Shown here one piece after another: positions 36,633 through 45,936 of a stretch of DNA of 64,000 nt (positions within the stretch are counted from its first letter, which is position 1; every line of letters starts with the position of its first letter). The DNA is from Citrobacter arsenatis. GTDB taxonomy: Bacteria > Pseudomonadota > Gammaproteobacteria > Enterobacterales > Enterobacteriaceae. The DNA is taken from NCBI RefSeq assembly GCF_004353845.1, contig NZ_CP037864.1, forward strand, positions 4,464,001-4,528,000. Direction: 5' to 3'. A program made the position numbers and the translations under genes. Below the pieces are notes generated by a model. That model did no database searches. It worked only from the letters and a program-made list of their open reading frames with translations, and was not told the DNA's origin.

Positions 36633-37559
36633 GATTTGATACCCCTCCACCGGTTTGCCTAATCGGTTCTGACACCACGTTGCCAGAAACTCCACGCACA
36701 CGCGCAGCTTCACGCTGCGATACAGCGGTTCCTGATAAACCGCCCAAATATTGGCGCTTTGCGCATAGTCCGGTAGCACACGCACCAGTTCGCCGCTTGC
36801 CAGAAACGGCTGCACGTCCCATTCGGAACGTAGCATAATGCCCTTTCCCTGAAGCGCCCACTGCAGCACTATCTCACCGCTGTTAGAAGAAAGATGACCC
36901 GCTACCTTGACCGACTTTTTCTCTTGCCCGTTATCCAGCTCCCACACCCCGTGAGTCATATCGCGTTCTTTGGTGACCAGACAATCATGACGACTTAATT
37001 CCTGTAACGTCGTCGGCTCACCGTATTTTTGTAAATATGTTGGTGCTGCACATAATATTCTTCTGTTTTTCGTTAACAAATGTGCAATATAATAATCCGG
37101 AATCTCGTCATTAATCCGAATATCCAAATCGATATTGTCATGAGCCAAATCAATTTGCCGATCGTAAAGTTCAAAATGTACCTGTAATTCAGGATAGCTA
37201 TGCATCAATTCGGTAATGGCTGGCGCAATATAACTGCGCCCAAAACCAAAGCTACAGCCGATACGAATCATCCCAGCCGGGCGCGTTTTGAGCTGCGTGA
37301 CGTCATCAACCAGATGCTGATAGCCCGCGAGGATCGCCTGCGCATGTTCATAGCAACGTTGACCACTCTCCGTTAAAGCCACGCCACGCGCGGAACGGCT
37401 TAGCAGTGTCGTCCCCAGAGTAGCCTCAAGGATCTGAATGCGTTTCGTCACAAACGCCGGCGTTTGGCCAAGCGTCGCGGCGGCGGCGCTGAAGCTGCCG
37501 CTATGCACAATCTCAACCAGCACCTGCAGGTCTTTCGCCAGGGGATACGTGTTCAGCAT
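36627..37559 (-). CDS. ttdR: LysR-type activator of tartrate dehydratase genes, TtdR
   Basis: 310 residues. An N-terminal LysR helix-turn-helix (LQVLVEIVHSGSFSAAAATLGQTPAFVTKRIQILEATLG, about 10-48) precedes a periplasmic-binding-fold effector domain (about 90-300). It is divergent from ttdABT, the position of E. coli TtdR, which activates those genes under anaerobic conditions with tartrate. Confidence 0.95.
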   Translation of the reverse strand: MLNTYPLAKDLQVLVEIVHSGSFSAAAATLGQTPAFVTKRIQILEATLGTTLLSRSARGVALTESGQRCYEHAQAILAGYQHLVDDVTQLKTRPAGMIRIGCSFGFGRSYIAPAITELMHSYPELQVHFELYDRQIDLAHDNIDLDIRINDEIPDYYIAHLLTKNRRILCAAPTYLQKYGEPTTLQELSRHDCLVTKERDMTHGVWELDNGQEKKSVKVAGHLSSNSGEIVLQWALQGKGIMLRSEWDVQPFLASGELVRVLPDYAQSANIWAVYQEPLYRSVKLRVCVEFLATWCQNRLGKPVEGYQIP

Positions 37560-37772
37560 AATCGGTATATCCGTAATGTTGTTAACCGCAGTGTAATTCG
37601 CTCATGCGTAATAAACCCTGCCTTTGCGCAATTTTTATTGCCTTATCCGGACATCATTCACGAACTGTTAATTAGATATTCACAGTGGCAAATAATATAA
37701 ACCCACATTTTTGGTGGTAGTTTGTGGCGGAGAATTTATTTCCAGATAAATAAAAGAACTGGAGTTAACAAG

Positions 37773-38681
37773 ATGAGCAATCAAAATAACCAAAATGCGA
37801 TAACTACGCTGACGAACATTGTCGCGGACTTTACCGCCATGATTTCTACCCGCATGCCTGACGACGTCGTGGATAAATTAAAACAGCTGCGTGAAGGCGA
37901 AACCTCGCCGATGGGTAAAATTATCTATCACACCATGTTTGACAACATGCAGAAGGCTATCGACCTGAACCGTCCTGCCTGTCAGGACACCGGCGAGATT
38001 ATGTTTTTTGTGAAAGTGGGTTCCCGTTTTCCGCTCCTCGGCGAACTGCAAAGCATCCTGAAGCAGGCCGTTGAAGATGCCACGGTGAAAGCGCCGCTGC
38101 GCCATAACGCGGTCGAGATTTTTGATGAAGTGAATACCGGCAAAAATACCGGTACCGGTGTGCCGTGGGTTACCTGGGACATCATTCCTGATAATGATGA
38201 CGCAGAAATTGAAGTCTACATGGCAGGCGGCGGCTGTACGCTGCCGGGACGCTCGAAAGTGTTAATGCCCTCTGAGGGCTACGAAGGCGTGGTGAAATTT
38301 GTCTTCGAAAATATCTCCACGCTGGCAGTCAACGCCTGTCCGCCGGTGCTGGTGGGCGTAGGTATTGCCACCTCCGTTGAAACCGCCGCCGTTCTTTCTC
38401 GTAAAGCGGTGCTGCGTCCTATCGGCTCACGTCATCCGAATCCGAAAGCGGCCGAGCTGGAACTGCGTCTGGAAGAAGGGCTTAACCGTCTGGGTATTGG
38501 TCCACAAGGGCTAACCGGTAATAGCTCGGTGATGGGCGTACATATCGAATCCGCCGCGCGCCACCCGTCGACTATCGGCGTTGCTGTCTCTACCGGCTGC
38601 TGGGCGCACCGTCGCGGCACGCTGTTGGTTCATGCTGACCTCTCCTTCGAAAACCTGTCTCACACCCGGAGCGCGTTATGA
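37773..38681 (+). CDS. ttdA: L(+)-tartrate dehydratase alpha subunit
   Basis: 302 residues from ATG 37773, with GGAG at eight bases; an upstream in-frame start at 37722 is less likely. The class I fumarase-type catalytic subunit carries the 4Fe-4S cluster that dehydrates L-tartrate to oxaloacetate. The cluster-region cysteines are seen in NRPACQDTGEIMFF, NACPPVLVGVGI and GVAVSTGCWAHRR. The stop overlaps the ttdB start as ATGA. Confidence 0.97.
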   Translation: MSNQNNQNAITTLTNIVADFTAMISTRMPDDVVDKLKQLREGETSPMGKIIYHTMFDNMQKAIDLNRPACQDTGEIMFFVKVGSRFPLLGELQSILKQAVEDATVKAPLRHNAVEIFDEVNTGKNTGTGVPWVTWDIIPDNDDAEIEVYMAGGGCTLPGRSKVLMPSEGYEGVVKFVFENISTLAVNACPPVLVGVGIATSVETAAVLSRKAVLRPIGSRHPNPKAAELELRLEEGLNRLGIGPQGLTGNSSVMGVHIESAARHPSTIGVAVSTGCWAHRRGTLLVHADLSFENLSHTRSAL

Positions 38682-39283
38682 AAAAGATCCTCACAACCCC
38701 GATCAAAGCCGAAGATCTGGCAGACATTCGCGTTGGCGATGTCATTTACCTGACCGGTACGCTGGTGACCTGCCGTGACGTTTGCCACCGTCGCCTGATC
38801 GAACTGAAGCGCCCGATCCCTTATGACCTGAACGGCAAAGCCATTTTCCACGCGGGCCCGATCGTACGTAAGAACGGTGAAAAATGGGAGATGGTCTCCG
38901 TTGGCCCAACCACCAGCATGCGTATGGAAGCGTTTGAGAAAGACTTTATCGAACAGACTGGCGTCAAGCTGGTGGTCGGCAAGGGCGGTATGGGACCGCT
39001 GACGGAAGAAGGCTGCAAGCAGTTTAAAGCACTGCACGTCATCTTCCCGGCAGGCTGCGCGGTCGTGGCGGCAACCCAGGTTGAAGAGATCGAAGAGGTA
39101 CACTGGACGGAACTCGGCATGCCGGAGTCCCTGTGGGTGTGTCGGGTCAAAGAGTTCGGTCCGCTGATCGTTTCCATCGATACCCACGGCAATAACCTGA
39201 TCGCCGAAAACAAAAAACTGTTCGCTGAACGCCGCGATCCGATCGTGGAAGAGATCTGCGAGCACGTGCACTACATCAAATAA
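38678..39283 (+). CDS. ttdB: L(+)-tartrate dehydratase beta subunit
   Basis: 201 residues, the E. coli length. The beta subunit of the class I hydro-lyase, equivalent to the C-terminal domain of fumarase A. Visible blocks: VGDVIYLTGTLVTCRDVCHRRL, HAGPIVRKNG, GPTTSMRME and VVGKGGMGPLTEEGC. It is translationally coupled to ttdA by a four-base overlap, and ttdT follows 49 bases later. Confidence 0.97.
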   Translation: MKKILTTPIKAEDLADIRVGDVIYLTGTLVTCRDVCHRRLIELKRPIPYDLNGKAIFHAGPIVRKNGEKWEMVSVGPTTSMRMEAFEKDFIEQTGVKLVVGKGGMGPLTEEGCKQFKALHVIFPAGCAVVAATQVEEIEEVHWTELGMPESLWVCRVKEFGPLIVSIDTHGNNLIAENKKLFAERRDPIVEEICEHVHYIK

Positions 39284-39332
39284 CCCTCCCGGAGAGGCGC
39301 TGCGCCTCTCCCCCTTTCGCAGGGATACAACA

Positions 39333-40796
39333 ATGGCACCTTTAGCTGGTTGGTGGCGATACCTGGCTCCGCTGGTGGTCATCGCCATTATTGCTGTTCT
39401 ACCCGTCCCCACCGGTCTTGAGAGCCACACCTGGCTCTATTTTGCCGTCTTTACCGGTGTGATTGTCGGGCTTATTCTGGAACCTGTACCGGGCGCGGTA
39501 GTGGCGATGATTGGCATTTCGATCATCGCCGTCCTTTCACCGTGGCTGCTGTTCAGCCCGGAGCAACTCGCGCAGGACGGTTTTAAATTTACCGCCAAAT
39601 CGCTGTCGTGGGCGGTATCTGGCTTTTCAAACTCGGTCATTTGGCTGATTTTCGCGGCCTTTATGTTTGGTACCGGCTATGAGAAAACCGGGCTTGGTCG
39701 GCGTATCGCGCTGATGCTGGTGAAAAAGATGGGGCACCGGACGCTGTTTCTCGGCTATGCGGTGATGTTCTCTGAGCTTATCCTCGCCCCCGTCACGCCG
39801 TCCAACTCCGCACGCGGAGCCGGAATAATCTATCCGATTATCCGCAACCTGCCACCGCTGTATAACTCACAGCCCAATAGCGCCAGTTCACGCTCCATTG
39901 GCTCATACATCATGTGGATGGGCATTGTCGCCGACTGCGTCACCAGCGCTATTTTCTTAACGGCGATGGCGCCGAACCTGCTGTTGATCGGCCTGATGAA
40001 AGGCGCGTCCCACACCGCGCTGAGCTGGGGTGACTGGTTCTTAGGCATGCTGCCGCTGAGCATTTTACTGGTGCTGATCGTGCCGTGGCTGGCGTATGTG
40101 TTGTATCCACCGGTGCTGAAATCCGGCGATCAGGTTCCGCGCTGGGCGGAAACCGAACTAACAGCAATGGGACCTCTCTGCGCTCGCGAGAAAAAGATGC
40201 TGGTACTGATGGTCGGCGCGCTGGTGCTGTGGATCTTCGGCGGCGACTACATTGACGCCGCAATGGTCGGATACAGCGTAGTGGCGTTGATGCTGGTACT
40301 ACGCATCATTAGCTGGGATGACATCGTCAGCAATAAAGCCGCGTGGAACGTCTTTTTCTGGCTGGCCTCGCTGATCACGCTGGCAACCGGGCTCAATAAC
40401 ACCGGTTTTATTACCTGGTTTGGCAAGCTACTGGCAAACGGGCTGAGCGGCTATTCGCCGATGATGGTGATGGTGGCGCTGATCGTGGTGTTCTATCTGC
40501 TGCGCTACTTCTTTGCCAGCGCCACGGCGTATACCTCCGCCCTCGCACCGATGATGATTGCCGCCGCGCTGGCGATGCCGGAAATCCCACTACCGGTCTT
40601 CTGCCTGATGGTCGGCGCCGCCATTGGCCTGGGCAGCATTCTTACCCCGTACGCCACCGGTCCTAGCCCTATCTACTACGGCAGCGGTTATTTGCCTACG
40701 GTGGATTACTGGCGACTCGGTGCTATTTTTGGCCTGATTTTCCTCGTGCTGCTGGTGATTACCGGTCTGGTCTGGATGCCCCTCGTTTTACTGTAA
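39333..40796 (+). CDS. ttdT: L-tartrate/succinate antiporter TtdT
   Basis: 487 residues, about 12 to 14 membrane helices, DASS family (CitT-like). Signatures are TPSNSARGAGIIYPI and LTPYATGPSPIYYGSGYL in the two re-entrant hairpin regions. It takes up L-tartrate in exchange for succinate during anaerobic tartrate fermentation. It completes the ttdABT operon. In E. coli tsaD follows; here the urease operon is in between. Confidence 0.96.
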   Translation: MAPLAGWWRYLAPLVVIAIIAVLPVPTGLESHTWLYFAVFTGVIVGLILEPVPGAVVAMIGISIIAVLSPWLLFSPEQLAQDGFKFTAKSLSWAVSGFSNSVIWLIFAAFMFGTGYEKTGLGRRIALMLVKKMGHRTLFLGYAVMFSELILAPVTPSNSARGAGIIYPIIRNLPPLYNSQPNSASSRSIGSYIMWMGIVADCVTSAIFLTAMAPNLLLIGLMKGASHTALSWGDWFLGMLPLSILLVLIVPWLAYVLYPPVLKSGDQVPRWAETELTAMGPLCAREKKMLVLMVGALVLWIFGGDYIDAAMVGYSVVALMLVLRIISWDDIVSNKAAWNVFFWLASLITLATGLNNTGFITWFGKLLANGLSGYSPMMVMVALIVVFYLLRYFFASATAYTSALAPMMIAAALAMPEIPLPVFCLMVGAAIGLGSILTPYATGPSPIYYGSGYLPTVDYWRLGAIFGLIFLVLLVITGLVWMPLVLL

Positions 40797-40919
40797 AACC
40801 CTGGTGGGGCGGCGTATTGTCGCCCCTTTATCCATAAGCTTCTCATATGATCGATTTCCCGATGCGCTGAGGCATACTTTTTTGTATGCAAACACCCTCA
40901 TGCTGATAAGGGAAACGCT

Positions 40920-41744
40920 CTGGACACGGTTGCGCACGAGACACTCACACGGGGCTGGCAGGCCGAACTGGATCTGCATTTTACCCGCACCGGGCACAAA
41001 ACGGTGCTCGCCTCGGCGCGTCATCATGGTCCATTGACGGTTCAGCGCCCGTTTTACCCGGAAGATGACGTTTGCCATCTCTATTTGCTTCATCCACCGG
41101 CGGGGATCGTCGGCGGAGATGAGCTCCATATCGCCGTAACACTCGACGAAAACAGCCACGCGTTAATCACCCAGCCCGGCGCGGGAAAGTTTTATCGCAG
41201 TCGCGGACCGCAGGCATTGTTGCACCAGCATTTCACGCTCGCGCCCCACGCGACGCTGGAGTGGCTGCCGCAGGATACGATCCTCTTTCCCGGCGCCAAC
41301 GCCGCTATTCAGACCGTCTTTCATCTGACATCCACAAGCCGCCTGCTGGCCTGGGACCTGCTGCGCCTTGGGCGACCAGTTATGCAGGAGACTTTCAGTT
41401 ACGGCACGCTGCAAAACCGTCTGGAAGTGTGGCGAGATGGGCAGCCACTGCTGATAGAACGCTTGCAGTTGCAGGAGGGGAATCTGAGCGGCGTCGCACA
41501 TCATCCCTGGGTCGGCACGTTGCTGAGTTATCCGGCCAGCGAACATATGCTCGAGGGCACGCGGGAGCGACTTACGGCGCTTGGCGATTACGCCGGGGCA
41601 ACGCTTAACGATTCGCTGCTGACAATCCGTTTTCTTGCTAACGACAACCTGGTTGTCCAGCGCGTTATGCGCGACATCTGGCAATTTCTACGCCCGCTGC
41701 TGACACACAAAGCGCCCGTGCTCCCGCGAATCTGGCAAACCTAA
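40920..41744 (+). CDS. ureD: Urease accessory protein UreD (apparent CTG start)
   Basis: UreD acts with UreF and UreG to deliver nickel to the urease apoenzyme. The reading frame carries the family N-terminus (GWQAELDLHF, then KTVLASARHHGPLTVQRPFYPE) but has no in-frame ATG, GTG or TTG before that conserved part. The first canonical start is GTG 41004, which would remove 28 residues including the first beta-strands. CTG 40920 has AAGGGA at six to seven bases and gives 274 residues, which I recall as the length of Klebsiella UreD. I therefore take CTG as the likely start. The rest is intact (HLYLLHPPAGIVGGD, PGAGKFYRS, EWLPQDTILFPGA). Confidence 0.85.
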   Translation: MDTVAHETLTRGWQAELDLHFTRTGHKTVLASARHHGPLTVQRPFYPEDDVCHLYLLHPPAGIVGGDELHIAVTLDENSHALITQPGAGKFYRSRGPQALLHQHFTLAPHATLEWLPQDTILFPGANAAIQTVFHLTSTSRLLAWDLLRLGRPVMQETFSYGTLQNRLEVWRDGQPLLIERLQLQEGNLSGVAHHPWVGTLLSYPASEHMLEGTRERLTALGDYAGATLNDSLLTIRFLANDNLVVQRVMRDIWQFLRPLLTHKAPVLPRIWQT

Positions 41745-41754
41745 GAGAACCCTT

Positions 41755-42057
41755 ATGGAACTGACCCCCAGAGAAAAAGACAAGCTGTTGCTGTTTACCG
41801 CCGCGCTGGTGGCGGAACGTCGCCTGGCCCGCGGGCTGAAGTTGAACTACCCGGAATCGGTGGCGCTGATTAGCGCTTTCATCATGGAAGGGGCACGCGA
41901 CGGGCAAACCGTGGCCGCGCTGATGGAGGACGGGCGTCACGTCCTGCGCCGCGATCAGGTGATGGAAGGCGTACCGGAGATGATCCCGGATATTCAGGTT
42001 GAAGCCACATTTCCTGACGGATCGAAGCTGGTCACCGTCCACAACCCGATCGTCTAA
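41755..42057 (+). CDS. ureA: Urease gamma subunit
   Basis: 100 residues, the standard length. The smallest structural subunit of the (UreABC)3 enzyme that hydrolyses urea to ammonia and carbamate. It begins MELTPREKDKLLLFTAALVA and ends with the HNPIV motif typical of the family. It starts ten bases after ureD; ureB follows nine bases later. Confidence 0.98.
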   Translation: MELTPREKDKLLLFTAALVAERRLARGLKLNYPESVALISAFIMEGARDGQTVAALMEDGRHVLRRDQVMEGVPEMIPDIQVEATFPDGSKLVTVHNPIV

Positions 42058-42066
42058 GGAGCGACA

Positions 42067-42387
42067 ATGATCCCAGGTGAATATCAGATCGCAAAAGGCA
42101 ATATCGCGCTCAATCAAGGACGGGAGACCTGCACGATCGTGGTGGAAAATCATGGCGACAGGCCCATCCAGGTGGGATCGCACTATCACTTTTATGAGGT
42201 GAATCCGGCGCTACGCTTTGACAGGCAGGCCGCACGCGGCTTTCGTCTGAACATTGCTGCGGGCACGGCGGTACGTTTTGAGCCGGGACAAAAACGCGAA
42301 GTCGAACTGGTGCGCGTCGCTGGCGCACAAAGGATCGTGGGTTTTCGCAGCGAAGTAATGGGCGCGCTGGAGACAGATAATGAGTGA
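42067..42387 (+). CDS. ureB: Urease beta subunit
   Basis: 106 residues. Structural subunit with the conserved PGEYQIAKGNIALN start, the VGSHYHFYEVNPALRFDR core and RFEPGQKREVELV. Its 3' end overlaps the ureC start by eight bases, so translation of the two is coupled. Confidence 0.98.
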   Translation: MIPGEYQIAKGNIALNQGRETCTIVVENHGDRPIQVGSHYHFYEVNPALRFDRQAARGFRLNIAAGTAVRFEPGQKREVELVRVAGAQRIVGFRSEVMGALETDNE

Positions 42388-44083
42388 AATTTCCCGACAG
42401 GCGTACGCCGACATGTTTGGCCCAACCACCGGCGATAAAGTGCGCCTGGCGGATACCGCCCTGTGGATCGAGGTGGAAAAAGACTTCACCACCTACGGCG
42501 AAGAGGTCAAATTTGGCGGCGGAAAAGTGATCCGCGACGGCATGGGTCAGGGGCAAATGCGCGCCGAGGCATGCGTGGATCTGGTGATAACCAACGCGCT
42601 GATCGTCGATCACTGGGGGATCGTGAAAGCGGATATCGGCATCAAAGCTGGCAGGATCTTCGCCATCGGCAAAGCAGGTAATCCCGATATTCAGCCCAAC
42701 GTCACGATCCCAATAGGCGTGGGAACAGAAGTCATCGCCGGGGAAGGCAAGATCGTCACTGCGGGCGGCGTGGATACCCATATTCACTGGATCTGCCCAC
42801 AGCAGGCCCAGGAGGCGCTGGTTTCCGGCGTGACGACGATGATCGGCGGCGGCACTGGTCCGGCGGCAGGAACTCACGCCACCACCTGTACGCCGGGTCC
42901 CTGGTACATCGCGCGCATGCTGCAGGCAGCAGACGCGTTGCCGGTTAACATCGGTTTGCTGGGCAAAGGCAACGGCTCAAACCCAGACACCCTACGCGAG
43001 CAAATCTGCGCGGGCGCGATTGGCCTGAAAATCCATGAAGACTGGGGCGCCACGCCTGCCGCTATCGACTGTGCGCTGACCGTGGCCGACGAAATGGACA
43101 TCCAGGTAGCGCTGCACAGCGACACGCTCAATGAGTCCGGTTTCGTGGAAGATACGCTGGTAGCGATTGGCGATCGCACCATTCATACCTTCCACACCGA
43201 AGGCGCGGGCGGAGGCCATGCGCCGGATATCATCACCGCCTGCGCGCATCCGAATATTCTGCCCTCCTCCACTAACCCGACGCTGCCCTATACCGTCAAC
43301 ACCATCGACGAACATCTCGACATGCTGATGGTTTGCCACCACCTCGACCCGGATATCGCCGAAGACGTTGCCTTTGCTGAATCACGCATTCGCCGGGAAA
43401 CGATCGCTGCCGAAGATGTTCTGCATGACATTGGCGCGTTTTCTCTGACCTCGTCCGATTCACAGGCGATGGGGCGCGTGGGCGAAGTGATCCTGCGCAC
43501 CTGGCAGGTGGCGCACCGCATGAAGATTCAGCGTGGCCCGCTGGCAGAGGAAACCGGCGACAACGACAACCAGCGCGTTAAACGCTACGTCGCCAAATAC
43601 ACCATCAACCCGGCGCTAACCCACGGTATCGCCCATGAAGTCGGTTCCGTTGAGCCTGGAAAACTGGCCGATCTGGTGCTGTGGTCACCCGCCTTTTTTG
43701 GCGTAAAACCGGCGACGATCGTCAAGGGCGGGATGATCGCCTGCACGCCGATGGGTGACATCAACGCCTCGATCCCCACGCCGCAGCCCGTGCATTACCG
43801 CATGATGTTCGGCGCACTTGGCGCAGCGCGGCATCACACCCGACTGACATTTATTTCACAAGCCGCTGACGCGCAGAACATCCCGCAGCAGCTCAATTTG
43901 CAAAGCGCCATCGCCATCGTCAAAGGCTGCCGGACGGTGAAAAAGGCCGACATGATCCACAACGGCCTGCAACCCAATATCACCGTCGATGCTCAGACCT
44001 ACGAGGTGCGTATTGATGGCGAACTCATCACCAGCGAACCGGCAGACATTTTGCCGATGGCGCAACGCTATTTTCTGTTTTGA
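42380..44083 (+). CDS. ureC: Urease alpha (catalytic) subunit
   Basis: 567 residues, the same length and numbering as the Klebsiella enzyme. The di-nickel site is complete: H134 and H136 in DTHIHW, the carbamylated Lys217 and H219 in IGLKIHEDWG, then HSDTLNESG, HTEGAGGGHAPD and the metal-binding aspartate of the FSLTSSDSQAMGR segment. The mobile-flap MVCHHLD, with its cysteine and histidine, is present. The enzyme should be active given nickel and the accessory proteins. Confidence 0.99.
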   Translation: MSEISRQAYADMFGPTTGDKVRLADTALWIEVEKDFTTYGEEVKFGGGKVIRDGMGQGQMRAEACVDLVITNALIVDHWGIVKADIGIKAGRIFAIGKAGNPDIQPNVTIPIGVGTEVIAGEGKIVTAGGVDTHIHWICPQQAQEALVSGVTTMIGGGTGPAAGTHATTCTPGPWYIARMLQAADALPVNIGLLGKGNGSNPDTLREQICAGAIGLKIHEDWGATPAAIDCALTVADEMDIQVALHSDTLNESGFVEDTLVAIGDRTIHTFHTEGAGGGHAPDIITACAHPNILPSSTNPTLPYTVNTIDEHLDMLMVCHHLDPDIAEDVAFAESRIRRETIAAEDVLHDIGAFSLTSSDSQAMGRVGEVILRTWQVAHRMKIQRGPLAEETGDNDNQRVKRYVAKYTINPALTHGIAHEVGSVEPGKLADLVLWSPAFFGVKPATIVKGGMIACTPMGDINASIPTPQPVHYRMMFGALGAARHHTRLTFISQAADAQNIPQQLNLQSAIAIVKGCRTVKKADMIHNGLQPNITVDAQTYEVRIDGELITSEPADILPMAQRYFLF

Positions 44084-44092
44084 GGAGTGACG

Positions 44093-44551
44093 ATGATCTA
44101 CCTGACCCAACGCCTTGAGCACGCCCACCGCGTCACCGCAAGCGTCACGCTACCCATTGATATTCGGGTTAAAAGCCGCGCCAGAGTAGCGCTAAACGAC
44201 GGTCGCGAAGCCGGGCTGATGCTACCGCGCGGTTTGCTGCTACGCGGTGGCGATCTGTTAACTACCGAAGATAGAACTGAGGTGATCGAAGTGATCGCCG
44301 CGCCGGAGTCGGTTTCCATAGTGCGCTGCGCCGATCCTTTCCTGCTCGCCAAAGCCTGCTATCACCTCGGCAATCGCCACGTACCGCTGCAAATTCTGCC
44401 CGATGAGCTGCGCTACCACCACGATCATGTGCTGGACGATATGTTGCGCCAGTTCAATCTCGAGGTGACGTTCGCCCAGTTGCCGTTTGAACCTGAAGCA
44501 GGCGCTTATGCCAGTGAATCACACGGGCATCATCACGGCCATGCGCACTGA
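44093..44551 (+). CDS. ureE: Urease nickel metallochaperone UreE
   Basis: 152 residues from ATG 44093, preceded by GAGGAG at five bases; an in-frame GTG at 44087 lies inside that site. UreE binds nickel and passes it to UreG. It contains the conserved ANLGNRHVPLQ-type metal site (HLGNRHVPLQI, YHHDHVLDDML) and a short His-rich tail (ESHGHHHGHAH). The Klebsiella tail is longer. Its last base pairs overlap the ureF ATG. Confidence 0.97.
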   Translation: MIYLTQRLEHAHRVTASVTLPIDIRVKSRARVALNDGREAGLMLPRGLLLRGGDLLTTEDRTEVIEVIAAPESVSIVRCADPFLLAKACYHLGNRHVPLQILPDELRYHHDHVLDDMLRQFNLEVTFAQLPFEPEAGAYASESHGHHHGHAH

Positions 44552-45222
44552 TGCATAACACCCAACGGCTACGTCTGATGCAGCTCGCCAGCAGCGCGCT
44601 CCCGGTGGGGTCGTTTACCTGGTCCCAGGGCCTGGAATGGGCGGTGGAAATCGGCTGGGTGAAAAGCGTCGATGACTTCTCTGCCTGGCAAATCCAGCAG
44701 ATGGAGCAAAACTTTTTTACCGTCGACCTACCGTTGCTGGCGAGACTGTATCGTGCCTGCGAGCAGGACGATCTCGTCGCCGCACGCCGCTGGAGCGCTT
44801 ACCTGTTGGCTTGTCGCGAAACCCGCGAACTACGGGATGAAGAACGCAGCCGAGGCGCGGCGTTTACGCGGCTGGTCACCGACTGGGAGGCGGACTGCTC
44901 GCGGGAGTGGCGCGCGCTCTTTGTCGACAGCCAACTCTGCGGTATGGCCTGGCTGGGTGTGCGCTGGAAAATCCCCCTGATGGAGCTGGCGCTAAGCCTC
45001 GGCTACAGCTGGATTGAGAGCGCTGTAATGGCAGGTGTCAAACTGGTGCCTTTTGGGCAACAGGCGGCCCAACGTTTGATTATTACGCTCTGCGATCGCT
45101 ATGCGCAGGGTTTGGTACAGGCGCTGGCGTGTCCTGAGGCCAGCCTCGGCTCCGCAACGCCGCTGGCTGCAATCGCCTCTGCCCGACATGAAACCCAATA
45201 TTCCCGATTATTCCGCTCCTGA
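44551..45222 (+). CDS. ureF: Urease accessory protein UreF
   Basis: 223 residues, all-helical. It bridges UreD and UreG in the activation complex and is thought to act as a fidelity factor for GTP hydrolysis. Conserved blocks: LMQLASSALPVGSFTWSQGLEWAVE at the N-terminus, RETRELRDEERSRG and VKLVPFGQQAAQRL. The ATG overlaps the ureE stop by one base. Confidence 0.97.
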   Translation: MHNTQRLRLMQLASSALPVGSFTWSQGLEWAVEIGWVKSVDDFSAWQIQQMEQNFFTVDLPLLARLYRACEQDDLVAARRWSAYLLACRETRELRDEERSRGAAFTRLVTDWEADCSREWRALFVDSQLCGMAWLGVRWKIPLMELALSLGYSWIESAVMAGVKLVPFGQQAAQRLIITLCDRYAQGLVQALACPEASLGSATPLAAIASARHETQYSRLFRS

Positions 45223-45231
45223 GGAGAAAAA

Positions 45232-45849
45232 ATGAGTAACAACAAGCATCCCCTGCGTGTGGGCGTTGGCGGCCCGGTTGGTTCCGGCAAAACGGCGCTG
45301 CTGGAAGCATTATGCAAAGCCATGCGCAGCAGCTATCAGTTGGCCGTGGTGACCAACGATATCTACACCAAAGAAGATCAGCGCATTCTCACCGAGGCGG
45401 GCGCACTGGAGCCAGACAGGATCGTCGGCGTGGAAACCGGCGGCTGTCCACATACCGCCATCCGCGAAGATGCGTCGATGAATCTGGCCGCCGTAGAAGC
45501 GCTGAGCGAGAAATTCGGCAATCTGGATCTGATTTTTGTGGAAAGCGGCGGCGATAACCTGAGCGCCACCTTCAGCCCAGAATTAGCGGATCTGACGATC
45601 TATGTGATCGACGTTGCCGAAGGCGAGAAGATCCCACGTAAAGGTGGTCCGGGGATCACTAAATCCGATTTTCTGGTGATCAATAAAACCGATTTGGCCC
45701 CTTATGTGGGCGCCTCGCTGGAGGTGATGGAGCGCGATACCCTGCGCATGCGCGGCGAGCGTCCGTGGACGTTTAGTAATTTAAAATCCGGAGAAGGTCT
45801 GGAAAAAATTATCGCGTTTCTGGAAGAGAAAGGAATGCTGCGGATGTAG
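45232..45849 (+). CDS. ureG: Urease accessory GTPase UreG
   Basis: 205 residues. SIMIBI-class GTPase that carries nickel to the urease precomplex. The P-loop GPVGSGKT is at residues 14-21, the ETGGCPHTAIREDAS motif includes the metal-binding Cys-Pro-His, ESGGDNLSATFSPEL follows, and NKTDLAPYVGA gives base specificity. It is the last gene of the operon. No nickel-uptake gene is adjacent, so nickel must come from a system elsewhere in the genome. Confidence 0.98.
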   Translation: MSNNKHPLRVGVGGPVGSGKTALLEALCKAMRSSYQLAVVTNDIYTKEDQRILTEAGALEPDRIVGVETGGCPHTAIREDASMNLAAVEALSEKFGNLDLIFVESGGDNLSATFSPELADLTIYVIDVAEGEKIPRKGGPGITKSDFLVINKTDLAPYVGASLEVMERDTLRMRGERPWTFSNLKSGEGLEKIIAFLEEKGMLRM

Positions 45850-45854
45850 CACGA

Positions 45855-45932
45855 TTTATCGCCGGGTGGCGGCTTCGCCTGACCCGGCCTACGGTTTTGT
45901 TGGCCCGGTAAGCAAAGCCACCACCGGGCAAA
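45855..45932. repeat. REP pair between ureG and tsaD
   Basis: Opposed REP-like palindromes (GCCGGGTGGCGGCTTCGCC...CCCGGCC and GGCCCGGTAAGCAAAGCC...CCGGGC) lie between convergent genes. They mark the right boundary of the urease insertion relative to E. coli order. Confidence 0.85.
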
Positions 45933-45936
45933 AAAC

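Noticed and set aside
40900..40920. ATG at 40900 as the ureD start
   Set aside because: It is out of frame with UreD and soon leaves any UreD-like sequence.
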